64,000 nucleotides of DNA from Bacillus_BE sp042263505 (GCF_042263505.1 NZ_JBHKFI010000014.1:53435-117434), one strand, 5' to 3'; shown: positions 23,558 to 32,585, counted from the stretch's first letter. Notes: generated by a model not told the origin, from the sequence alone. Numbers and translations are program-made.

Positions 23558-23617
23558 ATGTCGTTATCAGGGCTTTTTACAAAAATGTTAGAAGGTGTGA
23601 TGCATCATGTTTATTGA
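23558..23617 (+). CDS. Possible 19-residue leader peptide overlapping livH start
   Basis: AGAAGGGGG lies 7 nt before an ATG that opens a 19-codon frame, MSLSGLFTKMLEGVMHHVY. Its stop lies 6-10 nt inside the livH coding sequence in another frame. The strong SD and overlap would let its translation couple to livH. No control codons for a specific amino acid are obvious, so it may be chance. Confidence 0.4.
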   Translation: MSLSGLFTKMLEGVMHHVY

Positions 23618-24491
23618 ACAGTTAATTAATGGAATCACTCTTGGTAGCATTTATGCGATTGTTGCTTTAGGTTTTACGCTTGTGTTTGGTGTTCTTGGCA
23701 TCATCAATATGGCTCATGGAGAAATTTTCATGTTTGGAGCTTTTATTGGGGTTTTGGTCACGAGCACATTTGGCGCACCTCTATGGCTCGCATTTTTAGC
23801 TGCTATCATTATTACAGGTCTATTAGGATATTTATTAGAGGCAGTTGCTTTGCGACCTCTTCGCAACAAGCAAGGCGTTTCGCATCTTGCCCCACTTATT
23901 AGTACAATCGGTGTTTCTATTTTTCTAGAAAACTTAACTCATCATTTATTCGGACCAGGAAATCATCCTTTTCGAACTCCTTTTGCCGATATTCATTTTG
24001 AAATAGGTTCAATTACGGTTTATATTGTCCAAATTGCTATTTTTGTCATTGCCGTTATCCTAATGATTGCTCTTTCTACATGGCTAGGAAAGACCAGGGC
24101 TGGAAGAGCGTTAAGGGCAACAGCGGAGAACTTAGAAACAGCTAGTATTCTTGGGGTTGATACAAAGAAAATTATCACGCTAACAGTCATAATTGCTTCT
24201 GCTATGGGAGGGATTGCGGGCATTCTTGTTGGGATGGCCTTTAATTCCGTTACCCCGCAAATGGGTCTATCCATCGGACTGAAGGGACTGGCAATCATTA
24301 TCCTTGGTGGTATGGGAAGTGTAAAAGGGGCAATGGTTGGAGGATTAATTCTTGGACTGGCTGAAACATTTTTAGTTGCCTATGGCGATTCAGGCTATCG
24401 TGATGCCATTGCTTTTATTGCCATCATAGTCATTCTGCTCATTAGACCACAGGGGCTTTTTGGACAGAAAATTTCAGAGGTTAGAAGGTGA
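23607..24491 (+). CDS. livH: Branched-chain amino acid ABC transporter permease LivH
   Basis: 294 residues, about eight TM helices, BPD_transp_2 family. Typical segments are GITLGSIYAIVALGFTLVFGVLGIINMAHGE (outlined) at the N terminus and GKTRAGRALRATAENLETASILGVDTKKI, the cytoplasmic coupling loop. GAAGGTGTG precedes the ATG. It lies second in the livJHMGF order and its last bases overlap the livM start by 4 nt. Confidence 0.94.
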   Translation: MFIEQLINGITLGSIYAIVALGFTLVFGVLGIINMAHGEIFMFGAFIGVLVTSTFGAPLWLAFLAAIIITGLLGYLLEAVALRPLRNKQGVSHLAPLISTIGVSIFLENLTHHLFGPGNHPFRTPFADIHFEIGSITVYIVQIAIFVIAVILMIALSTWLGKTRAGRALRATAENLETASILGVDTKKIITLTVIIASAMGGIAGILVGMAFNSVTPQMGLSIGLKGLAIIILGGMGSVKGAMVGGLILGLAETFLVAYGDSGYRDAIAFIAIIVILLIRPQGLFGQKISEVRR

Positions 24492-25474
24492 GCCTTTTGG
24501 TTGCAGAATATATTAATCCGTATTACTTACAAGTAGGTTCCTTTATTTTAATCAATGTCCTATTAGGGATTAGTATTTATATTACTCTATCAACTGGTCA
24601 ATTATCACTGGCCGGGGCCGGGTTTATGGGGATTGGAGCATACACGTCTGCCTTATTAACCATTCATTTTGGGCTTCCTATTTATGTAGGGATTATTGGT
24701 GGCGCCTTAATGTCGGGAGTTCTCGGCATTATTATTGGTCTGCCTACCTTAAGGCTTCAAGGGGTATATTTGGCGATTGTTACACTCGGTCTAGGTGAAG
24801 TTATTCGCGTTCTCTTTATTAATTTGGAATCACTGACAGGTGGGTCTGTTGGGTTATCCGGCATTCCTCATATGGGCAGAGAAATTCTAAAAAAAGTAAG
24901 AGAAATGGGCTTTAATCCAATGGATGTAGGCCTTCAAAACAATCAATTTATTTTTCTTGTAATCTTTTTTCTATTGCTCGTAATCACGATTTTCGTCATT
25001 TGGTTTTTCCGTAGACAAAATCATTCCCGTGTCGGTCGGGCGTTTTCCGCGATTAAATTGGATGAGCAAGCAGCTGAGGCGATGGGAATTAATATCACGT
25101 ATTATAAGGTGCTTGCTTTTGCCCAAGGTGCTTTATTAGCTGGATTTGCCGGTGCATTATTTGCCCATGTGTTAGGTTATATTAGCCCTGCAGATTTCTC
25201 CTATAATCGGGCGGTTGATATATTAATTTTTGCTGTGTTTGGTGGAAGTGAAGTCATTTGGGGACCGGTTTTGGGAGCATCCTTTTTAACCCTGATGCCG
25301 GAAGTACTAAGGTTTATCAGTGATTATCGCTATATGATTTATGGTGCGATTATTATCATAATGATGGCGGTTCGCCCTCAAGGACTATTAGACATCTACC
25401 TGCTCCAATGGATCAAAGGGAAATTTACAAAAAGGGGGCAAAAACATGGTACTTCAAATCAAAAAAGTATGTAA
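24488..25474 (+). CDS. livM: Branched-chain amino acid ABC transporter permease LivM
   Basis: 328 residues beginning at GTG 24488 within the livH stop region. It has the family features ITLSTGQLSLAGAGFMGIGAYTSALL (outlined), LRLQGVYLAIVTLGLGEVIRVLF and the coupling loop SRVGRAFSAIKLDEQAAEAMGINI. It pairs with LivH to form the membrane pore. Its C-terminal end overlaps the livG start by 29 nt, indicating tight coupling. Confidence 0.94.
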   Translation: MSLLVAEYINPYYLQVGSFILINVLLGISIYITLSTGQLSLAGAGFMGIGAYTSALLTIHFGLPIYVGIIGGALMSGVLGIIIGLPTLRLQGVYLAIVTLGLGEVIRVLFINLESLTGGSVGLSGIPHMGREILKKVREMGFNPMDVGLQNNQFIFLVIFFLLLVITIFVIWFFRRQNHSRVGRAFSAIKLDEQAAEAMGINITYYKVLAFAQGALLAGFAGALFAHVLGYISPADFSYNRAVDILIFAVFGGSEVIWGPVLGASFLTLMPEVLRFISDYRYMIYGAIIIIMMAVRPQGLLDIYLLQWIKGKFTKRGQKHGTSNQKSM

Positions 25475-26219
25475 GCATTTTGGAGGACTCAATGCATTAA
25501 CGGATGTTTCCTTTTCCATCAATAAAGGAGAAATATTTGGCTTAATCGGACCAAACGGTGCTGGTAAAACGACGATGTTTAACTTAATTACATCAATATT
25601 TCCACCATCCTCAGGAGAAATTCTTCTCTCAGGTGAGAAAATTAGTGATCAAAAGCCTCATATCATTACTAAAAAGGGAATCTGTCGGACTTTCCAAAAT
25701 ATTCGTCTTTTCCAACAAATGACGACGATTGAAAATGTCATGGTTGGGGAGCATTGCAGAGGAAAGGCTGGTGTTTTGCGCAGTGTTTTTCGTACGAAGT
25801 CTCAACGTCAGGAGGAAGCAAGAGCTCGTAAGAATGCGGCTGAATTACTTGAATTTGTCGGTTTATCCGGATATGAAGAAGTGACTTCGGAAAATTTATC
25901 TTATGGGCAACAAAGAAGACTAGAAATTGCAAGAGCAATGGCGAGCAATCCACAGGTTCTTCTTCTTGATGAACCAGCGGCAGGGATGAATGAAACAGAA
26001 ACCAGTGATTTGTTTGAACTCATTAAGAAAATTCAAGCCCGTGGAATTACCGTCTTATTAATTGAGCATGATATGCCGTTTGTCATGAATCTATGTGATC
26101 GTATTGCGGTGTTAAATTTTGGAGAAAAGATTGCAGAAGGAACACCTGAAGAAATCCAAAATAATCCTGAAGTGATTGAGGCCTACCTCGGCAGAGAGGA
26201 GGATGAAGCTCATGCTTAA
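25446..26219 (+). CDS. livG: Branched-chain amino acid ABC transporter ATPase LivG
   Basis: 257 residues: Walker A GPNGAGKTT (about residues 37-45), signature LSYGQQRRLEIARA, Walker B LLLLDEPAAGMNETE, and the LivG-type C terminus ending EAYLGREEDE. AAGGGGGC precedes the ATG. It energises uptake together with LivF. Confidence 0.95.
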   Translation: MVLQIKKVCKHFGGLNALTDVSFSINKGEIFGLIGPNGAGKTTMFNLITSIFPPSSGEILLSGEKISDQKPHIITKKGICRTFQNIRLFQQMTTIENVMVGEHCRGKAGVLRSVFRTKSQRQEEARARKNAAELLEFVGLSGYEEVTSENLSYGQQRRLEIARAMASNPQVLLLDEPAAGMNETETSDLFELIKKIQARGITVLLIEHDMPFVMNLCDRIAVLNFGEKIAEGTPEEIQNNPEVIEAYLGREEDEAHA

Positions 26220-26922
26220 AGTATCAGGTATTGCAACATCCTATGGGAAAATTAAAGTATTAAAAAATATTAATCTGCATGTAGAAGAAGGCAGTATTGT
26301 TACGATACTTGGGGCAAATGGTGCCGGGAAGACTACAACGATGAAAACATTGGCAGGGCTTCTTAAGCCGCAAGCAGGGAAAATTGAGTTTTTAGGGGAA
26401 GACGTAACAGGGCTTAGATCTGATCAGCTTTTACGAAAAGGATTGGCACTTGTACCTGAAGGTAGACAAATTCTCTCCGGAATGACGGTATTGGAAAATC
26501 TTGAAATGGGTGCCTACCACCGCAAGGATAAGGAAGTCGAACAGGACATCGAAAGAATGATGGACCGCTTTCCCATCTTAAAAGAAAGACAGAAGCAGCA
26601 TGGCGGAACTCTTTCTGGTGGACAACAGCAAATGCTGGCGATTGCCAGAGCCATCCTAAGCCGCCCTAAGCTACTATTATTGGATGAGCCTTCCATGGGA
26701 CTTGCCCCTCTAGTCGTGGCTGATATTTTTAAGATAATTAAGGAAATCAAGGATTCAGGAACAACAGTGCTATTAGTGGAGCAGAATGCTAGACAAGCTT
26801 TGAAGATTTCTGATTATGGATATGTACTGGAAACGGGGAAGATTGTGGCAGAAGGAAAAGCTCATGATTTATTAAGTGATCCACGTATTATGGATGCTTA
26901 CCTTGGCAGAAAATCAAGCTAA
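26212..26922 (+). CDS. livF: Branched-chain amino acid ABC transporter ATPase LivF
   Basis: 236 residues with Walker A GANGAGKTTT, the LivF signature LSGGQQQMLAIARA, Walker B LLLLDEPSMGLAPL and the family segment LVPEGRQILSGMTVLENLEMGAY. ATG 26212 is chosen because AGGAGG is 9 nt upstream; it overlaps the livG end by 8 nt. A hairpin 40 nt beyond the stop closes the operon. Confidence 0.95.
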   Translation: MLKVSGIATSYGKIKVLKNINLHVEEGSIVTILGANGAGKTTTMKTLAGLLKPQAGKIEFLGEDVTGLRSDQLLRKGLALVPEGRQILSGMTVLENLEMGAYHRKDKEVEQDIERMMDRFPILKERQKQHGGTLSGGQQQMLAIARAILSRPKLLLLDEPSMGLAPLVVADIFKIIKEIKDSGTTVLLVEQNARQALKISDYGYVLETGKIVAEGKAHDLLSDPRIMDAYLGRKSS

Positions 26923-26956
26923 CCCATTTTGGTTACTGAAAATTTCATATATGAAA

Positions 26957-27000
26957 AGGAAAAGCCGGAATTCGCTGTAATAGCAAGCTTCGGCTTTTAC
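26957..27000. terminator. Bidirectional terminator between livF and sdpI
   Basis: AAAAGCCG and CGGCTTTT close a long imperfect hairpin with T-runs on both strands between the convergent livF and sdpI genes. Confidence 0.75.
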
Positions 27001-27018
27001 CATTTGCTTATTTTTATT

Positions 27019-27651
27019 TTATACATTTTTACGAAATAGCCAATAAGAATAGCCGATAGGCAATAAGATGATAATCAAAACAATTGGAAAGAGAAATGAA
27101 TCTGCAATAGTCTTAGGGAGAAAGATAGAGCACATAAAAATGATACCGCTAATAACAAAGGTTTTACCTCCAAATCGGTGGGTTTTCTTCCAATTGGTTT
27201 CATCATTTAATGCCCAAGGTGTTTTAATCCCCATAAAATAATTGGGTTTTACTTGAGGTAAATAGTTCCCAATCACAATAAACAGTGCCCCAAGTATCAA
27301 ATTTATATAAATTCCAGTATCTAAGTCAAAACCTAATCCGGAAAGGATGATGATGATATTAATGGCAAATGCAACAATCATTAATGAAATATTGATAATA
27401 TGATAGCTTTTTGTAAACCGTGGATAGTTTTCTTTTTTAGGATCCATTTTTGGAATAAACACGGTAATGAAATACACTAGGACCATCAATCCAATCGATA
27501 AAAGCATGGCCCCTAGTTTGGGGGAATAGTCATTTGCTTTCCCATTTGGACCCCAGTGCGTTGGTAATTGCTCGGAAAGTTGCGGGTAAAATAGGACCCA
27601 CAAAATGATGGTTAAGAAAATCATAACTAATGGAAAAATATGCTTCTTCAT
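27019..27651 (-). CDS. sdpI: SdpI-family membrane immunity/DUF1648 protein
   Basis: 210 residues, about six TM helices. The N-terminal DUF1648 segment reads LPTHWGPNGKANDYSPK, and a later GNYLPQVKPNYFMGIKTPWAL followed by WKKTHRFGGK is diagnostic of SdpI. In B. subtilis SdpI protects against the SDP cannibalism toxin and signals to SdpR. The start codon overlaps the sdpR stop by one base. No sdpABC toxin genes are in the window, so it may give immunity to toxins of other strains. Confidence 0.9.
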   Translation of the reverse strand: MKKHIFPLVMIFLTIILWVLFYPQLSEQLPTHWGPNGKANDYSPKLGAMLLSIGLMVLVYFITVFIPKMDPKKENYPRFTKSYHIINISLMIVAFAINIIIILSGLGFDLDTGIYINLILGALFIVIGNYLPQVKPNYFMGIKTPWALNDETNWKKTHRFGGKTFVISGIIFMCSIFLPKTIADSFLFPIVLIIILLPIGYSYWLFRKNV

Positions 27652-27938
27652 TAAAAATCTCCCTTCTTGTTTTCCTCATTTTTATTATCTGTAAAATTCA
27701 GAGCCCAGCTGATTAGTTCTTGGAAGACAGTAGCATTGAGGGAATAAATAACAAATTGTCCCCTTTTTTCATCTTGGACAAGATTTGCATTTTTCAAGAG
27801 CTTTAAATGTTGAGAGATGCTTGGCTTGGTCATTTTAAAATGGTCAGAAATTTCGCCTGCCGTTAAGTCTTTTTCCTTTAATAATTCGAGAATTTTCCTG
27901 CGTGTGGGATCCGATAATGCTTTAAAAGTGTTATTCAT
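27651..27938 (-). CDS. sdpR: ArsR-family autorepressor SdpR
   Basis: 95 residues; an ArsR winged helix from FKALSDPTRRKILELLKEKDLTAGEISDHF through MTKPSISQHLKLLKNANLV (outlined). It lacks the metal-binding cysteines of arsenic sensors, as SdpR does. It is translationally coupled to sdpI, the B. subtilis arrangement in which SdpR represses the pair until SdpI sequesters it at the membrane. A 22-bp palindrome lies 15 nt upstream of the start. Confidence 0.9.
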   Translation of the reverse strand: MNNTFKALSDPTRRKILELLKEKDLTAGEISDHFKMTKPSISQHLKLLKNANLVQDEKRGQFVIYSLNATVFQELISWALNFTDNKNEENKKGDF

Positions 27939-27953
27939 CCTATCACCGTTTGA

Positions 27954-27975
27954 TATTTAGTTAATTAACTAAATA
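27954..27975. promoter_or_regulatory. 22-bp AT-rich palindrome, candidate SdpR operator
   Basis: TATTTAGTTAATTAACTAAATA is perfectly self-complementary and lies directly upstream of the sdpR start codon, where an autorepressor would act. Confidence 0.75.
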
Positions 27976-28123
27976 ATAACATACTGTATTCGGATTGACT
28001 ACAAAAACTTGACTTCAGCAAACCATAATAAAAGGTATCAAAACGCAAAAGATTTTGTCTCTTCCGTTCTGATACCCTTGTTAATTTTTTGAGGTTATAA
28101 GCTGTATAGAAGTAACACATAGG

Positions 28124-28540
28124 CTATTGAATCGTAATAGATTGGCGTGAAGGAAGGGTAGGGTGTTTCTTTTCTAATGAGATTGTTAAAACACCATCTT
28201 CATATTTAGCATTAGTAGTAGAGCGTACTACTTCAATTGGTAAAGGAATGGTCCGTTCTACTTTGCCATATTGACGTTCTTGCATAAAATATTTTTCATT
28301 CTTTTCTTCCCAGTCGACATTACGAGTTGCAATAATTCTTAAGGAATAGTCATCCAACTCAACATTGATTTCCTCTTTTTTGAAACCAGGTAAATCAGCT
28401 TGCACAGTAATCAATTTTTCGGTTTCTTTAACATCCACATCGAAAGCTGTGTTGAAAAACCATGGCTTTTCAAAGAATTCTTCTAGTTCCTGACCTCTTT
28501 TACCCCAACTTTTTGGTAGTAAATCATGAAGTGCTGGCAT
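28124..28540 (-). CDS. Small heat shock protein, Hsp20 family
   Basis: 138 residues with a central alpha-crystallin domain (ADLPGFKKEEINVELDDYSLRIIATR, ERTIPLPIEVV and YEDGVLTISLEKK, the GVL motif) and a C-terminal IxI-like SITIQ. It binds unfolding proteins as an oligomer without ATP. The start at 28540 has GGGAGG 9 nt upstream. No CIRCE or other heat-shock operator is visible upstream. Confidence 0.92.
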   Translation of the reverse strand: MPALHDLLPKSWGKRGQELEEFFEKPWFFNTAFDVDVKETEKLITVQADLPGFKKEEINVELDDYSLRIIATRNVDWEEKNEKYFMQERQYGKVERTIPLPIEVVRSTTNAKYEDGVLTISLEKKHPTLPSRQSITIQ

Positions 28541-28838
28541 TTGAATCATCCTCCCAATGTGATTTATTATTACCACTAAATAAGTATAGCAGGAATATCA
28601 TGATGTAAACGGATGAAGAGGTATTGTTCATCGAAATGTTAGAAAAATTTGACAAATTATTTAATTTCAAACTTTATGTGGAGGTTTCCACAGAGGAAAC
28701 ATTATTAAAGTGGTATAATATTGTATATAACTAAATGAATAAAGCTAATCTGTAACAAGGAAAATATCACCATTTATGTAGACAATCATGAAAAAATCAG
28801 ATCTGATAAGATGCCAAAATGATAAGGAGCAGATCGTG

Positions 28839-29366
28839 ATGAGATTGTTGCAAAATTATTATCAATTCGAGCAAAAAATATTTAAAAAGGTAAATCGTCA
28901 TTTTGATAAAAAGCATATGAACCTATTTTTTCGGATCCTCACCCGGATGGGAGGGGCGACCTTTGCAATTGGAATCGTGCTTCTTTTGTTCATTTTTTGC
29001 AAGCAGCCTGTGAAAAGCATTGCCTTATGTAGTGCATTATCGTTGGCTGTTAGTCATTTACCAGTTCAAATTTTGAAAAAGCTATATCCAAGAAAACGAC
29101 CTTATTTAATCTTAGAGGATACGAAATTTCATTCCAATCCCTTAAAGGATCATTCATTTCCTTCCGGCCATACGACAGCTGCTTTTTCTGTAATGATCCC
29201 CTTTATTCTCTTTATGCCAAGTCTTGGTTATCTGCTAATTCCTTTAGGTGTGCTCATTGGAGTATCCAGAATGTATCTGGGATTGCATTATCCTTCTGAT
29301 GTCCTTGCTGGAGCAGTTCTTGGGTCAGGTTCAGGGATTTTAGTGTATTATTTGATGAATTTATAA
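28839..29366 (+). CDS. PAP2-family membrane phosphatase
   Basis: 175 residues from ATG 28839, which follows AAGGAG by 9 nt; an earlier in-frame ATG at 28788 has no SD. The three phosphatase motifs are present: KKLYPRKRP, PSGHTT and SRMYLGLHYPSD. Membrane helices surround them. Members of this size in Bacillus act on undecaprenyl pyrophosphate (BcrC-like) or phosphatidylglycerophosphate; the sequence alone does not decide. Confidence 0.9.
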   Translation: MRLLQNYYQFEQKIFKKVNRHFDKKHMNLFFRILTRMGGATFAIGIVLLLFIFCKQPVKSIALCSALSLAVSHLPVQILKKLYPRKRPYLILEDTKFHSNPLKDHSFPSGHTTAAFSVMIPFILFMPSLGYLLIPLGVLIGVSRMYLGLHYPSDVLAGAVLGSGSGILVYYLMNL

Positions 29367-29400
29367 TAAAGAGCCATAAATTTATGAATAAAAGTAAAAA

Positions 29401-29436
29401 CCTTGAACATTACTTCTTTTTGTTCAAGGTTTTTTT
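29401..29436 (+). terminator. Terminator of the PAP2 gene
   Basis: CCTTGAAC / GTTCAAGG is followed by seven T residues. Confidence 0.88.
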
Positions 29437-29527
29437 GTATTATTTAACGGAACATAAACGTCAATGATGAGGTTATAAAAACAAGAGAATGATAGAATCC
29501 AATGAAGTTGCTGTTTGCATTTTCAAA

Positions 29528-29563
29528 AGAAGACCCAAAAGCCTCTGCCTTTGGGTCTTTTAC
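29528..29563 (-). terminator. Terminator of adhE
   Basis: AAGACCCAAA and its complement form a hairpin just beyond the adhE stop and end in a T-rich tract on the minus strand. Confidence 0.85.
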
Positions 29564-29576
29564 TCATATTACTAAA

Positions 29577-32180
29577 TTAGATTCCTTTGAATGCTTGACG
29601 ATAAATTTCAGCTAATTCAGTTACTAAAGGTAATTTAGGGTTAGCAGTTGTACATTGGTCTTCAAATGCTTTGTCTGCTAAGTAATCTACTTTTTTCTCG
29701 AAATCAGCTTTTGATACACCGTTTGCTTCGATACTCATTGGAATGTTAAGTTCTTTTGCAAGTTTTTCGATCGCTTTGATTAAGCTATTAACGCCTTCTT
29801 CAGTTGTGCTTGCTTTTAATCCAAGAGTTCTTGCAATTTCAGCATATTTTTCATCAGCAATAAAGTGTTCATATTTAGGGAATGCAACAAATTTCTTAGG
29901 TTTTGTTGCATTGTAACGAACAACGTGTGGTAATAGAATTGCATTTGCACGTCCGTGAGCAATGTGGAATTCAGCACCAAGTTTGTGTGCCAAGCTATGG
30001 CCAATTCCAAGGAATGCATTGGCAAATGCCATACCAGCAAGAGTTGAAGCGTTATGCATTTTTTCACGAGCTACTGGGTCGCTGCCGTTATGGTAAGCTT
30101 TTGGCAAGTATTCAAATACTAATTGGATTGCCTTCATTGCTAAACCATCAGTAAAGTCATTTGCCATACAAGAAACATAGGCTTCAATCGCATGTGTTAA
30201 TACGTCCATACCAGTGTCAGCAGTAATGCCTTTTGGTATTGTCATAACAAATTGTGGGTCAATGATTGCAACATCTGGAGTTAACTCATAATCTGCTAAT
30301 GGATATTTCAAGTTAGCATGTTGATCAGTGATAACTGTAAATGGTGTTACTTCAGAACCAGTACCAGAAGTTGTAGGGATTGCTACAAATTTCGCTTTGT
30401 TTCCTAGTGGGCTATATTTCACCAAGCGTTTTCTGATATCTAAGAATTTTTGTTTTAATCCAAAGAACTCACTGTCTGGATGTTCATAGTACAACCACAT
30501 TCCTTTGGCAGCGTCCATAGAAGAACCTCCACCTAAAGCAATGATGACATCTGGTTGGAATTGGTGCATTAATTCTGCTCCACGGCGAACTGTTTCTGTT
30601 GATGGATCTGGTTCAACATCAGAGAAAATTTCGCAATGAACATAATCTGGACGTTTTCTTAAGTAGTAAAGAATCTTGTCAACGTATCCTAATTTAACCA
30701 TGCCAGGGTCTGTAACGATAACAGCTTTTGTGATGTTAGGCATTTTTGCTAAATATTGAACAGCATTCTTTTCAAAGTAAATTTTTGGTGGAAGTTTGAA
30801 CCATTGCATATTAACATTCCTTTTCGCAACCTTTTTAATGTTAATTAAATTAACTGCTCCAACGTTTGTTGAAACTGAGTTTCCTCCGTAAGTTCCACAA
30901 CCAAGAGTTAATGAAGGCATGTAAGCATTGTAGATATCACCGATAGCCCCTTGAGAAGATGGAGCATTAACGATAATTCTTCCAGCTTTCATACGAAGAC
31001 CGTATCGTTTGATTACATCTTCATTTGTTGTGTGGATAACTGCTGAGTGACCAAGTCCGCCAAATTCAAGCATTTCTTCAGCAAACTTCATTCCTTCGTC
31101 TGTGCTGTTCGCTTTTAAGCAAGCAAGGACTGGGCTAAGTTTTTCTCTTGAAAGTGGTTCTTGAGGTCCAACACTCTTGATTTCAGCAACTAGGATTTTT
31201 GTTTCTTCAGGTACATAAACACCAGCTAATTTAGCGATGTTAAAAGCAGGCATCCCAACGATATCAGGGTTTACTGCACAAGATTTTTCGTTAATTACTA
31301 GTTTTTCAACTTTTTTCTTTTCTTCTTCATTTAAGAAGTAAACGCTGTTTGCGATTAATTCGTTCTTTACTTCATTATAAATTTCTTTATCGATGATCAC
31401 AGCTTGTTCTGATGCACAAATCATTCCGTTATCAAATGTTTTTGATAGGATTAAGTCATTAACAGAACGCTTAATGTTAGCTGTTTTTTCAATGTAGCAA
31501 GGTACGTTACCAGCTCCAACACCTAGGGCAGGCTTACCAGAACTGTATGCTGATTTCACCATTCCAGGTCCACCAGTTGCTAGAATAATAGAGATGTTGT
31601 CATGACCCATAAGTGCTTTAGTTGCTTCAATTGATGGAGTTTCAACCCATTGGATACAATTTTCAGGTGCCCCAGCTTTGATAGCTGCATCTCTTAAAAT
31701 TCTTGCTGCTTCACTACTAGATTTTTGTGCAGATGGATGGAAAGCAAAGATGATTGGGTTTCTAGTTTTAAGAGAAATTAATGATTTGAACATTGTAGTT
31801 GAAGTTGGGTTTGTTACAGGAGTAACCCCAGCAACAACACCAACTGGTTCAGCGATTTCAATCATTCCTTCATGTTCATTTTCGCTGATAATTCCTACTG
31901 TCTTATCATATTTGATATTATGGTAGATATATTCAGTTGCGAACATGTTTTTGATAATTTTATCTTCATAAACTCCTCTTTTTGTTTCTTCATGAGCAAG
32001 TTTAGCAAGTTGCATATGTTGATCAAGACCAGCAAGAGCTGCTTCTTTAACAATTTTATCAATTGCTTCTTGGTCGAAAGTACGGAATTCTTTTAAGGCC
32101 TGTCTACCTTTTTCAACAAGTTTGTCAATCATTTTTGTTACAGATTCTTTTTCGTTTAACGTTTTTTCTGTTACAGCCAT
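29577..32180 (-). CDS. adhE: Bifunctional acetaldehyde-CoA / alcohol dehydrogenase
   Basis: 867 residues. The N-terminal half is a CoA-acylating aldehyde dehydrogenase with the catalytic cysteine in FDNGMICASEQ, and the C-terminal half an iron-dependent alcohol dehydrogenase with metal ligands in MDVLTHAIEAYVS and GIGHSLAHKLGAEFHIAHGRANA (outlined). It reduces acetyl-CoA to ethanol and forms spirosomes. Length is standard. GGAGGG precedes ATG. A perfect Rex-like palindrome 25 nt upstream suggests redox control, consistent with a fermentative, facultatively anaerobic host. Confidence 0.97.
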   Translation of the reverse strand: MAVTEKTLNEKESVTKMIDKLVEKGRQALKEFRTFDQEAIDKIVKEAALAGLDQHMQLAKLAHEETKRGVYEDKIIKNMFATEYIYHNIKYDKTVGIISENEHEGMIEIAEPVGVVAGVTPVTNPTSTTMFKSLISLKTRNPIIFAFHPSAQKSSSEAARILRDAAIKAGAPENCIQWVETPSIEATKALMGHDNISIILATGGPGMVKSAYSSGKPALGVGAGNVPCYIEKTANIKRSVNDLILSKTFDNGMICASEQAVIIDKEIYNEVKNELIANSVYFLNEEEKKKVEKLVINEKSCAVNPDIVGMPAFNIAKLAGVYVPEETKILVAEIKSVGPQEPLSREKLSPVLACLKANSTDEGMKFAEEMLEFGGLGHSAVIHTTNEDVIKRYGLRMKAGRIIVNAPSSQGAIGDIYNAYMPSLTLGCGTYGGNSVSTNVGAVNLINIKKVAKRNVNMQWFKLPPKIYFEKNAVQYLAKMPNITKAVIVTDPGMVKLGYVDKILYYLRKRPDYVHCEIFSDVEPDPSTETVRRGAELMHQFQPDVIIALGGGSSMDAAKGMWLYYEHPDSEFFGLKQKFLDIRKRLVKYSPLGNKAKFVAIPTTSGTGSEVTPFTVITDQHANLKYPLADYELTPDVAIIDPQFVMTIPKGITADTGMDVLTHAIEAYVSCMANDFTDGLAMKAIQLVFEYLPKAYHNGSDPVAREKMHNASTLAGMAFANAFLGIGHSLAHKLGAEFHIAHGRANAILLPHVVRYNATKPKKFVAFPKYEHFIADEKYAEIARTLGLKASTTEEGVNSLIKAIEKLAKELNIPMSIEANGVSKADFEKKVDYLADKAFEDQCTTANPKLPLVTELAEIYRQAFKGI

Positions 32181-32204
32181 GTTAAACCCTCCATTGATTA
32201 TAAT

Positions 32205-32222
32205 ATGTGAAATATTTCACAT
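32205..32222. promoter_or_regulatory. Perfect Rex-type palindrome upstream of adhE
   Basis: ATGTGAAATATTTCACAT is an 18-bp palindrome matching the Rex consensus TTGTGAA-N4-TTCACAA except for the terminal base pair. It lies 25 bp before the adhE start, the usual position for Rex repression. Confidence 0.78.
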
Positions 32223-32298
32223 GATTTTTTAAAAAAATATATACAAACTAAGGTAGAACTTAGTAGTTCTTGATTTTGTGTCTTTCTTTCATTTAAAA

Positions 32299-32526
32299 TT
32301 ATTCACAATAAGGATTTCTAGGAAGTTTCTCAAAAGAAATATCGGTAAAGAGTTTTGAATTTTTTTGAACGATGATAACAAAATTTGTTGTCCAGATGTA
32401 ACGTGGAATTTCCTCGCCATCTTTTATCAACATTGCTTCGAATTCATCACCAACAGTTTCTTCAAAAAGTTTTTTTGTATAAGTTTCAGAGTCAGTAGAG
32501 AAAGTTTGCCATTCACAGATGATCAT
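32299..32526 (-). CDS. Conserved-looking small cytosolic protein, function unknown
   Basis: 75 residues from ATG 32526, which is six nt after AAGGAGGG (an ATG at 32532 abuts the SD). The sequence is acidic, soluble and contains EETVGDEFEAMLIKDGEEIPRYIWTTNFVIIVQ. I do not recognise a family. It lies upstream of adhE on the same strand with no terminator between, so the two could share a transcript. The strong SD argues that it is translated. Confidence 0.7.
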   Translation of the reverse strand: MIICEWQTFSTDSETYTKKLFEETVGDEFEAMLIKDGEEIPRYIWTTNFVIIVQKNSKLFTDISFEKLPRNPYCE

Positions 32527-32585
32527 GTTCATCCCTCCTTGTTCCTTTCTTGATTTAAAGATATCACAGGTTTATGTGAAATAGA

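Noticed and set aside
23479..23606. T-box or other riboswitch before livH
   Set aside because: No T-box sequence, specifier loop or terminator/antiterminator pair could be found.
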